A DNA stretch of 64,000 bases from positions 13,190,377 to 13,254,376 of the forward strand of contig CP016211.1 of the NCBI GenBank assembly GCA_001931535.1. The letters run 5' to 3'. The notes below the pieces were generated by a model. That model was not told the DNA's origin and did no database searches. It was given only the letters and a program-made list of their open reading frames with translations. Of this stretch, positions 55,859 through 64,000 are shown piece after piece (the first letter of the stretch is position 1; each line of letters begins with the position of its first letter). Source of the stretch: Minicystis rosea. GTDB taxonomy: Bacteria > Myxococcota_A > Polyangia > Polyangiales > Polyangiaceae. A program made the position numbers and the translations under genes.

Positions 55859-55874
55859 TGGCACTCCCCGTGCA
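55859..55874 (+). promoter_or_regulatory. Sigma-54 (-24/-12) promoter for the type I restriction operon
   Basis: TGGCACTCCCCGTGCA: GG at 55860-55861, exactly 10 bases, GC at 55872-55873. It matches the TGGCAC and TGCA blocks of the sigma-54 consensus. The predicted start is near 55885, only ~7 nt before the hsdR ATG (55892), so the mRNA would have a very short leader. The gene just upstream encodes a sigma-54 activator. Confidence 0.7.
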
Positions 55875-55891
55875 GGAAGGGGACTGAGACC

Positions 55892-58246
55892 ATGAGCCGC
55901 AACGAAGCCACGACCTGTCGCGAAGTCATCGAGCCCGCGCTCATTACTGCGCAATGGGCATTCGACCGGCAGGTCACCATCGGTCCCGGTCGCGTGAACC
56001 TGACCGGCGAGCGCATGTATGACGACAACCAGAAGATCATCGCGGATTACGTGCTCCGCCTCTGGTCCATGCCGCTCGCGGTGCTCGAAGCCAAGGCAGA
56101 GGGCGAAGACGCTGCCGATGGCATGCAGCAAGGATCGCGCTACGCCCAGCGCCTCGGGTTGCGTTTCTCCATTGCGACGAACGGCTCGTCCTGGATCGTC
56201 ACCGACAACGAGACTGGCGAGTACGAGCCGCTGACCGCGGTCCCAACGCCGGGCGACATACTGCGCCGACTTGGCCGCGAGACGATTCCCCAGGAATGGC
56301 ACGCGACCTTCGCGGCCTCCTGGTACATCGATCAGGTTACCCGGAAGCGTGTGCGCCCGTACCAGGAGGTGGCCATCTTCGAGGCCCTCTATGCCTTTAG
56401 CCAGGAGCGCAGGCGCGCCCTGCTCCTGATGGCCACGGGCACCGGCAAGACCTTCACGATGTTCCAGCTCGTCTGGAAGCTCCTCGAAGGGAAGGCGCTC
56501 CCCAACAGCCGCGTGCTGTTCCTCACCGACCGGAATAGCCTCAAGGGACAGGCGTACCGCGCCTTCTCTGGCTTCTCCAAGCACGACCGCGTCGTGGTGG
56601 AGAGCGAGCTGGTGGCGAACAAGAACCACCTCGTCGGCAAGATCTTCTTCGCCAACTACCAGAACCTGGACGAGGATCTGGAGGGGAAGAAGATCTACGA
56701 GCACTTCCCCGCCGACTTCTTCGACCTCGTCATCATCGACGAGTGCCATCGCTCGGGCTTCGGTGACTGGTTCAGCGTGCTGGAGCACTTCGGCTCGGCC
56801 TACCAGCTCGGCCTCACTGCTACGCCGCGGGAGCTGGAGCTCGAGTCGCGCGAGCTGACTACACAGGAGAAGCGCCGCGACACGTACGAGTACTTCGGCG
56901 CCCCGATCTATACGTATTCGCTCAAGCAGGCCATCGAGGACGGATACCTCGTGCCGTACCTGCTCGAGCAGCGCGTCACCAACGTAGACGATCACGGCTT
57001 CACCGGGCCGGACGGCAAACTCTACAGGACCGAGAACTTCGAGCGCGATATCCGCATGCCGGATCGCACGAAGTTCATCGCCGAGGATCTGTACGAGACA
57101 CTGCGGAAGCACGACCTCCACAACGAGAAGACGATCGTCTTCTGCGTGGACGACACGCACGCGGCCTTCATGGCCCAAGAGCTTCGCCGCGTCGCGGGCG
57201 ACCGGGACTACGCCGCGCGCATCACCCGCGCCGAGCGCAACTCCCACCAGCTGGAGCGCAATTTCGCCGAGGTAGGCCGCTCCAAGCCGCGCGTCGCGGT
57301 CACAGTCGATCTCCTGACCACCGGCTTCGACGCGCCGGACGTTAAGAACATCGTGTTCGTGCGGCCGCTGAAGAGCGCCATCCTCTACAAGCAGATGAAG
57401 GGGCGCGGCACCCGGCTCTGCGAGGACATCGACAAGCGGTACTTCACCATCTTCGACTACTCCGCCGCGTCCACCCTTGAGGACGCCGAGTTCGACGGCC
57501 ACCCGGCGAACGTGCAGAAGCCGCCGAAGCCCAAGTCGAAGCCCAAGGCGAGCGCCGCTGGTGACGGCTCGTCGGCCGGCGACGGTTCTGCGGTCGACGA
57601 CGGAACCAGGCCCACTGCAAGCGGGACAATCACTAGGCCCATCGGCGGCGGGGTCGCGATCTCGCTGTCCCGAACCGAGCGCTTCGTATGCCTCGCCGAC
57701 GGGCAGAAGATTCCCTTCGCCGACTATCGGGAGCGATCCAAGGAGGTGATCCGCGGCATCTCTGCGTCGAGCCCCGACGAGCTGCTCAAGCTCTGGATCG
57801 ACAAGAATTCGCGAAAGGAAGTGCGCGAGCAGCTCACGGATCGCGACATCCACATCGCCGCGTTCCGACACTTCTTCGACCTGGTCGACGCCGACGATGT
57901 TGACATCCTGGGCAAGGTGGGGTTCGACCTCGGTCGTGTTCCACTCCGCCGAGACCGCGCCGACCGCCTCTGGACCCAGGACGAGCCCTGGCTCCTCTGG
58001 CAGCTGGAAGAGGCGGGCGTCACCCCCGAGCAGGCGATCCGCCTGCCCTTCTGGTCGGCTTGCCTCGACCACTACGCCCTGTTCGGCATCGACGACCTGG
58101 AGGACGCGCGCACGTACGGCGCGCCACAGTTTGTCGAGCGCTTCGGCGGTTTCCGCGCCTTCGCCGATCGCTACGGCGGCCCGCACCGAATGCGCGCCGA
58201 CCTCGAAGCGGTCAAGCAGCACCTCTATGTTTCCATGGCAGCTTAG
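55892..58246 (+). CDS. hsdR: Type I restriction enzyme, R subunit
   Basis: A 784-residue DNA translocase/nuclease of the EcoEI type. Nuclease: Asp ~52 ('IIADYVL'), 'LAVLEAKAEG' (E66-x-K68), and 'GMQQGSRYA'. Motor: Walker A 'MATGTGKTF' (~180-188), DEAH-box variant 'LVIIDECHRSGFGDWF', 'LGLTATP', and helicase C motifs 'VDLLTTGFDAPDVKNI' and 'QMKGRGTRL'. The C-terminal region binds the modification complex. A Lys/Pro/Gly-rich linker (~540-580) separates motor and tail. ATG at 55892. Cleaves unmethylated DNA after ATP-driven translocation together with HsdM and HsdS. Confidence 0.96.
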   Translation: MSRNEATTCREVIEPALITAQWAFDRQVTIGPGRVNLTGERMYDDNQKIIADYVLRLWSMPLAVLEAKAEGEDAADGMQQGSRYAQRLGLRFSIATNGSSWIVTDNETGEYEPLTAVPTPGDILRRLGRETIPQEWHATFAASWYIDQVTRKRVRPYQEVAIFEALYAFSQERRRALLLMATGTGKTFTMFQLVWKLLEGKALPNSRVLFLTDRNSLKGQAYRAFSGFSKHDRVVVESELVANKNHLVGKIFFANYQNLDEDLEGKKIYEHFPADFFDLVIIDECHRSGFGDWFSVLEHFGSAYQLGLTATPRELELESRELTTQEKRRDTYEYFGAPIYTYSLKQAIEDGYLVPYLLEQRVTNVDDHGFTGPDGKLYRTENFERDIRMPDRTKFIAEDLYETLRKHDLHNEKTIVFCVDDTHAAFMAQELRRVAGDRDYAARITRAERNSHQLERNFAEVGRSKPRVAVTVDLLTTGFDAPDVKNIVFVRPLKSAILYKQMKGRGTRLCEDIDKRYFTIFDYSAASTLEDAEFDGHPANVQKPPKPKSKPKASAAGDGSSAGDGSAVDDGTRPTASGTITRPIGGGVAISLSRTERFVCLADGQKIPFADYRERSKEVIRGISASSPDELLKLWIDKNSRKEVREQLTDRDIHIAAFRHFFDLVDADDVDILGKVGFDLGRVPLRRDRADRLWTQDEPWLLWQLEEAGVTPEQAIRLPFWSACLDHYALFGIDDLEDARTYGAPQFVERFGGFRAFADRYGGPHRMRADLEAVKQHLYVSMAA

Positions 58247-58258
58247 GAGCGCCTTCCG

Positions 58259-59743
58259 ATGACCCAGACTTCTCTCCCCCTCGCGAACGGTTCCGAGGGT
58301 CGCCGGCAGGACGTGCGCAACGCGGTGAAGAACGCGTGCGACTCGATGCGCGAGGACGGGGTCAACCCGCGCGACTACGTCGAGCAGCTCGCTTGGATGT
58401 TCTTCCTCAAGGCCTTCGATGAGGCCGAAACGCGCCGCGCGAGCGAGGCAGAATTCTCAGGCGAGGCCCACGAGCATCGCCTGCCTCCGAACCTGCGCTG
58501 GTCGAACTGGTCGAAGATGACCAACAAGCCCGACGACCTCCTGACGTTCGTTGACGGCAAGCTCTGGCCGGCGCTCCGGAAGCTCGGCACCGACGCGATC
58601 GGCCAGCAGTTCAATCGCATCTTTTCCACGGTGCGCAACCACTGCCGGACTGGCTCAAGTCTGGCGAAGGTCATCAACCAAGTCAACCGGCTCGATTTCG
58701 GAAAGACTACGGATATCATCGTCCTGTCGGAGATCTACGAGGGGCTCCTCAAGGACGTCGCGGCCGACTCTGCTGGCTACGCGGGCGAATTTTACACCCA
58801 GCGCCATATCGTCCGCGCCATGGTCGAAGTGGTTCGCCCGAAGCTCGGTGAGCGTGTCTACGATCCGGGATTCGGCACCGCTGGTTTCCTCTTCGAGTCC
58901 GCGGAGTACATCCGACGTCACACGCCGCAAATGGCCGCCGAGGACCTGGAGCGCCTGCAGCACCACACGTTCTACGGCCTGGAGTTGAAGCCGCTGACCT
59001 ACCTGCTCGGAAGCATGAACATGCTCCTGCACGGAATCGAGGGCGCCGGGCTCGAGCTGGCGAACACGCTGGAGGTGCACCAGTCCAACGTTCCAGAGAA
59101 GAATAAATACCAGGTGATCCTCTCAAATCCGCCCTATGGGGGGAAGATGTCGAAGGAGAGCCAGGACAACTTCACTGTTCGTTCGGGTTCGACTGAGATC
59201 CTTTTCCTGCAGCACATTATGGCCAATCTCGCCAAGGGCGGTCGTGCAGCGGTCGTCGTGCCAGAGGGTGTGCTGTTTCGCGGCGGTCCCGATGCCAAGA
59301 TGCGGGAGAGGCTCATCAAGGAGTTCCAGCTGCACACCGTGCTCTCGCTGCCCGCCGGATGCTTCCTGCCCTATACGGGCGTAAAAACGAACGTGCTGTT
59401 CTTCGACAGACCGATGAACGGAAGCGTGACCGAAGCCGTTTGGTACTATGAGCTCACCAACGACGGCTTTGAGCTGAAGCAAACGAGGCGGCCCATCGCC
59501 GGCAACCAGCTCCCCGATTTTCTCGCCAAGTGGGAGGAGCGGGTGCTGGGCGATCAGTCATGGCCCGTTACCATCTCGGAACTGGAGAAGAACGGATGGG
59601 ATCTCACGCCACGAAACCCGCGGCACCCTGAGGACGATGGCCACCGGCCGGCGCTGGATCTCGTGCGTTCGATCCGCGAGAAGGAGGAGCGGATTGCGGA
59701 ACTCCTGGGCGAACTCGAGGACATGCTGACGGGTGACGTATGA
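58259..59743 (+). CDS. hsdM: Type I restriction-modification, M subunit (N6-adenine methyltransferase)
   Basis: A 494-residue methyltransferase. HsdM_N helical domain (~15-140), then SAM-binding motif I 'VYDPGFGTAGFLFE' (~200-213) and catalytic motif IV 'NPPYGGK' (~290). It methylates adenine at the site read by HsdS and is required for restriction. Starts 12 bp after hsdR; its stop overlaps the hsdS start by 4 bp (ATGA). Standard length. Confidence 0.96.
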   Translation: MTQTSLPLANGSEGRRQDVRNAVKNACDSMREDGVNPRDYVEQLAWMFFLKAFDEAETRRASEAEFSGEAHEHRLPPNLRWSNWSKMTNKPDDLLTFVDGKLWPALRKLGTDAIGQQFNRIFSTVRNHCRTGSSLAKVINQVNRLDFGKTTDIIVLSEIYEGLLKDVAADSAGYAGEFYTQRHIVRAMVEVVRPKLGERVYDPGFGTAGFLFESAEYIRRHTPQMAAEDLERLQHHTFYGLELKPLTYLLGSMNMLLHGIEGAGLELANTLEVHQSNVPEKNKYQVILSNPPYGGKMSKESQDNFTVRSGSTEILFLQHIMANLAKGGRAAVVVPEGVLFRGGPDAKMRERLIKEFQLHTVLSLPAGCFLPYTGVKTNVLFFDRPMNGSVTEAVWYYELTNDGFELKQTRRPIAGNQLPDFLAKWEERVLGDQSWPVTISELEKNGWDLTPRNPRHPEDDGHRPALDLVRSIREKEERIAELLGELEDMLTGDV

Positions 59744-60927
59744 CGCCCTGGCCTCAGCTCCCGATCGGAGAGGTCTGCCGTCTCGTCAACGGCCGCGCCT
59801 TCAAGCCGTGCGACTGGGGTTCAGTAGGCCTCCCGATTGTTCGAATCCAGAACCTGAATGACCAGGAGAAGCCGTTCAATTTCTACGATGGCCCCGTCGA
59901 TCCGAGGCATGTGATCGACTCTGGAGACGTTCTTTTGTCTTGGTCCGGCACGCCAGGCACGTCGTTTGGGTGCTTCGTCTGGGATCGTGGTCGCGCAATT
60001 CTCAATCAGCACATCTTCAGGGTCGAAGTCAACGAGTCAAAAATCCTGAAGACCTTCTTCGCATACGCCGTGAACGAGCGCCTCGATGAGATGATCGGAC
60101 TCGCCCACGGCGGAGTCGGGCTACGGCACATCACCAAAGGGAAGCTCGAGTCGATCAAGATCGGTGTGCCTAAGATCTCCGTTCAGCGTCGGGTGGTCGC
60201 CCGTATCCGCGATCTTCTGGACAGAGCGGCGGAGATTCGACAGCTCCGTTCGGCATCGCTGTCTCAAGCCAACAGGCTCTTGAGCGCGGCCCTGGGCGAC
60301 GCCGAAGGGGCGCTCAGCCTCGCTGGGCGCGTTGCCGTATCCGATCTCATCCTCGAGTCGCGAAATGGCAGATCAATTAAATCATCGGGAGAGGTCGGCG
60401 ACGGACATGTCCTGACGCTGTCTGCCGTCCGGCAACCGCTCGCCGCGCTCGACGAGCAAAAGGCGATCGTGCTCGACGACGCGACTGCGCAACAGTTCGC
60501 GGTGCGCCAAGGCGATATCTTCGTTTCTCGAGCCAACACCATCGAGCTCGTGGGCCTGTCTGCATTCGTGGAAGAACGCCCCATTTCGCGTCTGATTTTT
60601 CCCGATCTTCTAATTCGTCTGCGGCCAGACGAACGTCGGATCCGGCGCAAATACCTCACCTACGCACTTCGATTTCCTGGTGCCAGAAGACAGATTCAGG
60701 AGCGCGCGGTTGGGTCCAGCCAGAGTATGGTGAAGATTTCGGGCGAGCGGTTGCGCGAGGTTACGGTGCCGCTGCCGGACCTTACCGCTCAAGACCGCGT
60801 GGTGTCGTGGTTGGACGGTGTATCCAAGCTCACCGCAGATCTCCAGGCGCGCCTGACCGCGGAGGCCGGCCGCGATGTGCATCTCCCCGCTTCGATCCTC
60901 CGCAAAGCCTTCGCCGGCGAACTCTGA
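59740..60927 (+). CDS. hsdS: Type I restriction-modification, specificity subunit
   Basis: A 395-residue protein with two target recognition domains, each followed by a long conserved helix. TRD1 ~1-150 ('LPIVRIQNLND', 'GDVLLSWSGTPG', '...GVGLRHITKGKLESIKIGVP') and helix ~155-185. TRD2 ~200-360 ('QGDIFVSRANTIELVG', 'SGERLREVTVPLPD') and helix ~365-385. The two domains set a bipartite recognition sequence. ATGA overlap with hsdM; the next gene starts 2 bp after its stop. Confidence 0.94.
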   Translation: MTPWPQLPIGEVCRLVNGRAFKPCDWGSVGLPIVRIQNLNDQEKPFNFYDGPVDPRHVIDSGDVLLSWSGTPGTSFGCFVWDRGRAILNQHIFRVEVNESKILKTFFAYAVNERLDEMIGLAHGGVGLRHITKGKLESIKIGVPKISVQRRVVARIRDLLDRAAEIRQLRSASLSQANRLLSAALGDAEGALSLAGRVAVSDLILESRNGRSIKSSGEVGDGHVLTLSAVRQPLAALDEQKAIVLDDATAQQFAVRQGDIFVSRANTIELVGLSAFVEERPISRLIFPDLLIRLRPDERRIRRKYLTYALRFPGARRQIQERAVGSSQSMVKISGERLREVTVPLPDLTAQDRVVSWLDGVSKLTADLQARLTAEAGRDVHLPASILRKAFAGEL

Positions 60928-60929
60928 TC

Positions 60930-63713
60930 ATGCAAGCCCCCGCTGATGCTGCATGGCAGCTCCTGACGGCGGTTCGGGGTGAGGTTACCACGCACTCCCT
61001 CATGGGAGCGGTTGTCGCACCGTTGGCGCTTCTCTTGGCAATGCGGTGGGCCGATGCACAAGATGCCGATCTTGAGGCCATCGCCGCGTTCAACGGCGAG
61101 GTCCACGAGGGGATTCTTCCTCCCGCCCTTCGCTGGGCCGCGCTGCGTGCGAAACCCGATGCCTTCACGCCGGCGCGCGCCGTAGCGGCTTGGGGTGCTG
61201 TCTGCCGCGTGGTCGGGATTGATGAGCGGCGAGCGTCAATGTCGCTCATTGCCCCGCAAGGCAAGCTGTTGCACCAGATGCTCGCGTGGGTCGACGCCCT
61301 CCCGTTCAGCTCGCCTGCAGAGCGCCGGGCCGCCGGAGACGCGTTCTCTGAAGTTGTCACACTGGGGATCGATCGCAGCCGCTTCGGCGGCGAGCTAAGC
61401 ACGCCGGCGCCGATGGGGCGCCTGATGGCCGCGCTCGTTGACCCACAACCCGGCGAGCGCATCTACGATCCTTGCTTCGGCACCGGGGGGCTCCTCGTGC
61501 ATGCGACCGCTGCGCTCTGGGAACGAGGTCGCCACGTCGCTGCTGGCGAATGGGCTCGGGCGCAGCGCGTGCCGGTGTTCGGTGTCGAGCACAACGCCGA
61601 TCTTCATCTCGTCGGCTTCGTCCGGGTACTGCTCGCTGGCGCCCGCCCAGCCTTGGAGCTCGGGGACGCACTCGAACGAGAGGCCGCCGGCCGACACCAC
61701 GATCAGGGTTTCGACTGTGTGCTTGCGGACCCGCCGTGGGGCGTCCGGGTCGAGGAGGGCACGCTTTACGATTTCCCAATTCGATCGAAGACGATCGAGA
61801 CCCTGTTCCTGCAGCACGCAGTACGCTCTCTCAAGCCGGATGGACGAGCCGTCATCGCTCTGCCCCCCGGGGTCCTGTCCCGCGGTGGTGCGGACCGTGA
61901 TGTCCGCCGGATGCTGCTCGAGGAGTACCGGCTCGAAGCCGTTGTGCGCCTACCGGCGAAAGCACGACCAGAGGCGTCCGGACTGCCGACGACTCTCTTG
62001 CTGGTTCGGCGCGCTCCGCCCAAGGACAAGGTCCGCGTCGCGGAGCTCGAAGCGCTGCCCGATTCGGCGGAGGACTGTAGGAGAATCGCCGATGCGTTGC
62101 TCGCGGGTCGACGCGAAGCTGGAGTCGCGGTCCGAATCGTGTCGGTTGCGGAGATGGCGGCCAATGAGCACGCCTTCGATCCAAGCCGGTATCGCGGGCA
62201 AGGTCCGGCGAGCCTGGAGGAGCTGGGGGGGGCCGTCCGTCTCGAGCCGCTCGGTGAGGTCGCGACGTTGGTGTCCGGCTTATCGCTCTCCAGAAAGACG
62301 ATGTCCGAAAAGCCTGCTGAAGGCGCTCCTGCGATCGTCCGGGTCTCAGACGTGGAGAACGACGGGCCGCTCGCCCTCGGGGCCCGCTACCTTCTGCCGG
62401 AAGGAGGCCTGAAGCTCAAGGACACTCAACGCATCCGGCGCGGCGACGTGCTCTTGACCTCCGACGGTACGATCGGCCGCGCGCAGCTCGTACGCGAGTT
62501 CACGGAATCGGGCCGACGCTTCGACGACGAAAAAACGCCTGGCGCCGTCGCGGCCCGAGGCGTCGTCATCCTCAGAGCCGATCCGTCGATCGACGCGCGC
62601 TATCTACACGCGGTCATTTGCTCCGAGGCCTTCCAGAAGCAGCTCGGTGGTCTCGCCCGCGGCATTACGGTGCAGCACGTCCCGCTTGGCGAGCTTCGTA
62701 AAATTCCGATTCCCGTCCCTGCTCCCGCCGTTCAGGAACGCGTTATTCGCCGCCTCCTGGAGCAGCCTGGGGATGCTCTCGAAGTCCTGAGTCTGGTGCT
62801 TCGAGGCGAAGACGACGACGACCTGGCTCGGCTGTTTCGCGAGCATCCCGCCTTCATGCGACTTTCAGGCGATGGCGAGCCGGAACCGCCCGAGCTCCAT
62901 CGCCTCGCCCTGGAAGTGTTGGATGTCCTTCGGAAGCTACGAAATCGCACCGTGCACTCGTACGGCGCTGGGGCGACGAAAGTTCCTCTCGAATTTCATC
63001 CCTGGCTCTTGCGCATCGGTAGCCTCCCGATCGGCGTGATCAGACCGGGCACCAGGGCAGAGGACCAGTACGAAGCGCTCTCGGCGGCATCCGCGATCCT
63101 AGACTCCGCGGCCGAGCTCTCTCGCGCCGCTCCTGGACTGCTCGGTCGCCTCGCAGCCCGGCTCACGGAGCGGCTCTCCTCGTGGGCGCAAGCTGCGCAG
63201 GCGCTCCTAGTGGCCGATGTGAGGATCGAGATCCGGCAGGCTGATGACGGTCGCATCGAGCAGGGCGAGCTCGGTGTCGAGGTCGACGTCACCGCGAAGG
63301 GACGCGGATTGATCCGCGACCTTCGGATCGTCGCGCCCGACGGATGGATGATCGCGTCGGCTGACGAGCAGCAAGCGGTGCCGGCAGGGCAGACGGAGGT
63401 GAGCCTCGCGGAGGTATCCCAGGTGACGGCTGGACGGCTACGCCTGAGAGGGCCGGCCGCGGCGGCATCAGCTCACTTGATGTGGGAGGGCAAGCGCCTC
63501 GACGGCTCCCTCTCGAGCGGCGTGGTCGACTGCGAGCTGTCGGGACGGCCACCAGCGGAGCTATTGCATGAGCCGACGCCGGTCGTTGCGCAGACCGACC
63601 TGGGGGTGAGCCCGTATGTGACTGGTGACGTCGTCGATGATCCGAAGATGTTCTTCGGTCGTCGGACCATCATCAACGACGTCCGCACGCACCTTGGCGG
63701 GGGACGAAGGTGA
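60930..63713 (+). CDS. DNA N6-methylase / TRD / HEPN-like fusion, reading into a AAA ATPase
   Basis: A 927-residue protein. Methylase part ~1-420: 'IYDPCFGTGGLLVHA' (motif I, ~178-192) and 'VLADPPWG' (DPPW ~267-270), with an HsdM-like helical start. TRD part ~435-615 of HsdS type ('IVRVSDVENDGP', 'RRGDVLLTSDGTIGRA', 'VPLGELRKIPIPVP'). Helical part ~640-790 with RNRTVH (671-676), the RNxxxH pattern of HEPN RNases. A beta-rich part follows, then 'PYVTGDVVDDPKMFFGR' near 895-911, the usual lead-in to an ATPase. The stop at 63713 probably results from one missing G at 63699-63703. With it, the frame runs 'LGGGTKVILLEGNRRTGKTS' into the next feature. It follows hsdS by 2 bp. Confidence 0.75.
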   Translation: MQAPADAAWQLLTAVRGEVTTHSLMGAVVAPLALLLAMRWADAQDADLEAIAAFNGEVHEGILPPALRWAALRAKPDAFTPARAVAAWGAVCRVVGIDERRASMSLIAPQGKLLHQMLAWVDALPFSSPAERRAAGDAFSEVVTLGIDRSRFGGELSTPAPMGRLMAALVDPQPGERIYDPCFGTGGLLVHATAALWERGRHVAAGEWARAQRVPVFGVEHNADLHLVGFVRVLLAGARPALELGDALEREAAGRHHDQGFDCVLADPPWGVRVEEGTLYDFPIRSKTIETLFLQHAVRSLKPDGRAVIALPPGVLSRGGADRDVRRMLLEEYRLEAVVRLPAKARPEASGLPTTLLLVRRAPPKDKVRVAELEALPDSAEDCRRIADALLAGRREAGVAVRIVSVAEMAANEHAFDPSRYRGQGPASLEELGGAVRLEPLGEVATLVSGLSLSRKTMSEKPAEGAPAIVRVSDVENDGPLALGARYLLPEGGLKLKDTQRIRRGDVLLTSDGTIGRAQLVREFTESGRRFDDEKTPGAVAARGVVILRADPSIDARYLHAVICSEAFQKQLGGLARGITVQHVPLGELRKIPIPVPAPAVQERVIRRLLEQPGDALEVLSLVLRGEDDDDLARLFREHPAFMRLSGDGEPEPPELHRLALEVLDVLRKLRNRTVHSYGAGATKVPLEFHPWLLRIGSLPIGVIRPGTRAEDQYEALSAASAILDSAAELSRAAPGLLGRLAARLTERLSSWAQAAQALLVADVRIEIRQADDGRIEQGELGVEVDVTAKGRGLIRDLRIVAPDGWMIASADEQQAVPAGQTEVSLAEVSQVTAGRLRLRGPAAAASAHLMWEGKRLDGSLSSGVVDCELSGRPPAELLHEPTPVVAQTDLGVSPYVTGDVVDDPKMFFGRRTIINDVRTHLGGGRR

Positions 63714-64000
63714 TCCTCCTTGAGGGAAACCGCCGCACCGGCAAGACCTCGATCCTGCGCCAGCTTCAGCGCCCAGAGTACGACCTGTTGCAGCGCTGGG
63801 TAGCTGTGGAATGTAGCTTCCAGGGCACGATCGGCGACCAGGCCAAGGACGGCATCCCGACGCGCGAGCTCTTCCGGCTCATCGTCCGCGACATCGGCCT
63901 CGCGTGCAGCCGAGCCGGGTGCCCCGTGCCGCTGCCAGGGATGGAGCCTGCGAGCGCCCCGACGCTCTATAAGTTCCAGTTCGTGCGCGCTCTGAACGGA
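63710..64000 (+). CDS. AAA/STAND-type ATPase domain, partial (continues beyond window)
   Basis: 97 codons to the window edge. It begins at the Walker A strand, 'VILLEGNRRTGKTSILRQLQ', with the GxxxxGKT/S signature. A GTG at 63710 overlaps the upstream stop (GTGA), so a coupled separate gene is formally possible. But the part that normally precedes Walker A in this ATPase family ('PYV.GDVV.DP.MFFGRR..I') is encoded upstream in the other frame, so one continuous protein is more likely. Truncated by the window. Confidence 0.7.
   Translation, partial: MILLEGNRRTGKTSILRQLQRPEYDLLQRWVAVECSFQGTIGDQAKDGIPTRELFRLIVRDIGLACSRAGCPVPLPGMEPASAPTLYKFQFVRALNG

Noticed and set aside
59836..59850. GTTCGAATCC resembling a tRNA T loop
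   Set aside because: It lies inside hsdS coding sequence with no pairing stem or acceptor sequence around it.
63710..64000. ATPase as an independent gene starting at GTG 63710
   Set aside because: Its usual N-terminal lead-in is encoded upstream in the other frame; one missing G joins them, so a fusion is favoured, though GTGA coupling cannot be excluded.

Overview
The window looks like a chromosome segment of a delta-type predatory bacterium, most likely a myxobacterium (Polyangiales / Sorangiineae-like). This is inferred from very high GC with GC-rich third codon positions, several membrane-anchored eukaryote-like Ser/Thr kinases with PP2C phosphatases, lipoproteins with long Ser/Gly/Thr linkers and 'CGDG..ETCDD' cysteine repeats, many sigma-54 activators, and divergent or operonic signalling genes.

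Layout. (1) 1-11.5 kb is core-like: a P-domain lipoprotein, a coiled-coil membrane protein, a small frameshifted gene, a ferredoxin divergent from a sigma-54 activator (with a -24/-12 site and a tandem 21-bp repeat between them), lspA, a GNAT acetyltransferase, a FIST sensor + histidine kinase with a convergent response regulator, and a LysR regulator divergent from a flavodoxin-fold NAD(P)H oxidoreductase. (2) 11.6-16.2 kb is the edge of an integrated element: a tyrosine recombinase whose 3' end is built from the 3' half of a tRNA-His gene (att site), then three genes ending in a zinc-ribbon RadA/DnaB-like ATPase. (3) 16.2-28 kb is a GC-rich tandem repeat and a signalling cluster: two PP2C phosphatases, three Ser/Thr kinases, a small sigma-70-type factor, a TPR protein and two surface lipoproteins. 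(4) 28.6-52.1 kb is a type VI secretion (T6SS) accessory island without core genes. It holds two nearly identical vgrG genes plus a truncated third, a PAAR-like spike tip, and five different predicted peptidoglycan hydrolases (NlpC/P60-CHAP-like x2, Amidase_6, M15 peptidase, GH24 muramidase). Most are followed by a lipoprotein or membrane protein that is a candidate immunity factor. Four of the five effectors directly follow a TTR-like + peptidoglycan-binding module, which is either fused to VgrG or carried by a LysM protein. An IS66 element with an 8-bp target duplication splits the M15 effector gene. (5) 52.4-64 kb is a defence locus: a RmuC-like nuclease-type gene, a divergent RtcR-like (CARF-type sensor + sigma-54 AAA+) regulator, a sigma-54 promoter, type I restriction genes hsdR-hsdM-hsdS, and then an unusual DNA methylase-TRD-(RNxxxH, HEPN-like)-ATPase protein that runs off the window.

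How the parts fit. The RtcR-like activator with a -24/-12 promoter in front of hsdR suggests that the restriction operon and its fused companion are inducible. The T6SS island looks like an arsenal aimed at cell walls, built by swapping modules around conserved vgrG 5' ends and conserved adaptor genes.

Data caution. At least eight places, several inside one gene, look like single-base deletions, mostly in short G/C runs, that break otherwise good reading frames. I saw no apparent single-base insertions. This pattern suggests homopolymer undercalls in the assembly rather than true decay; affected genes are described as reconstructed.
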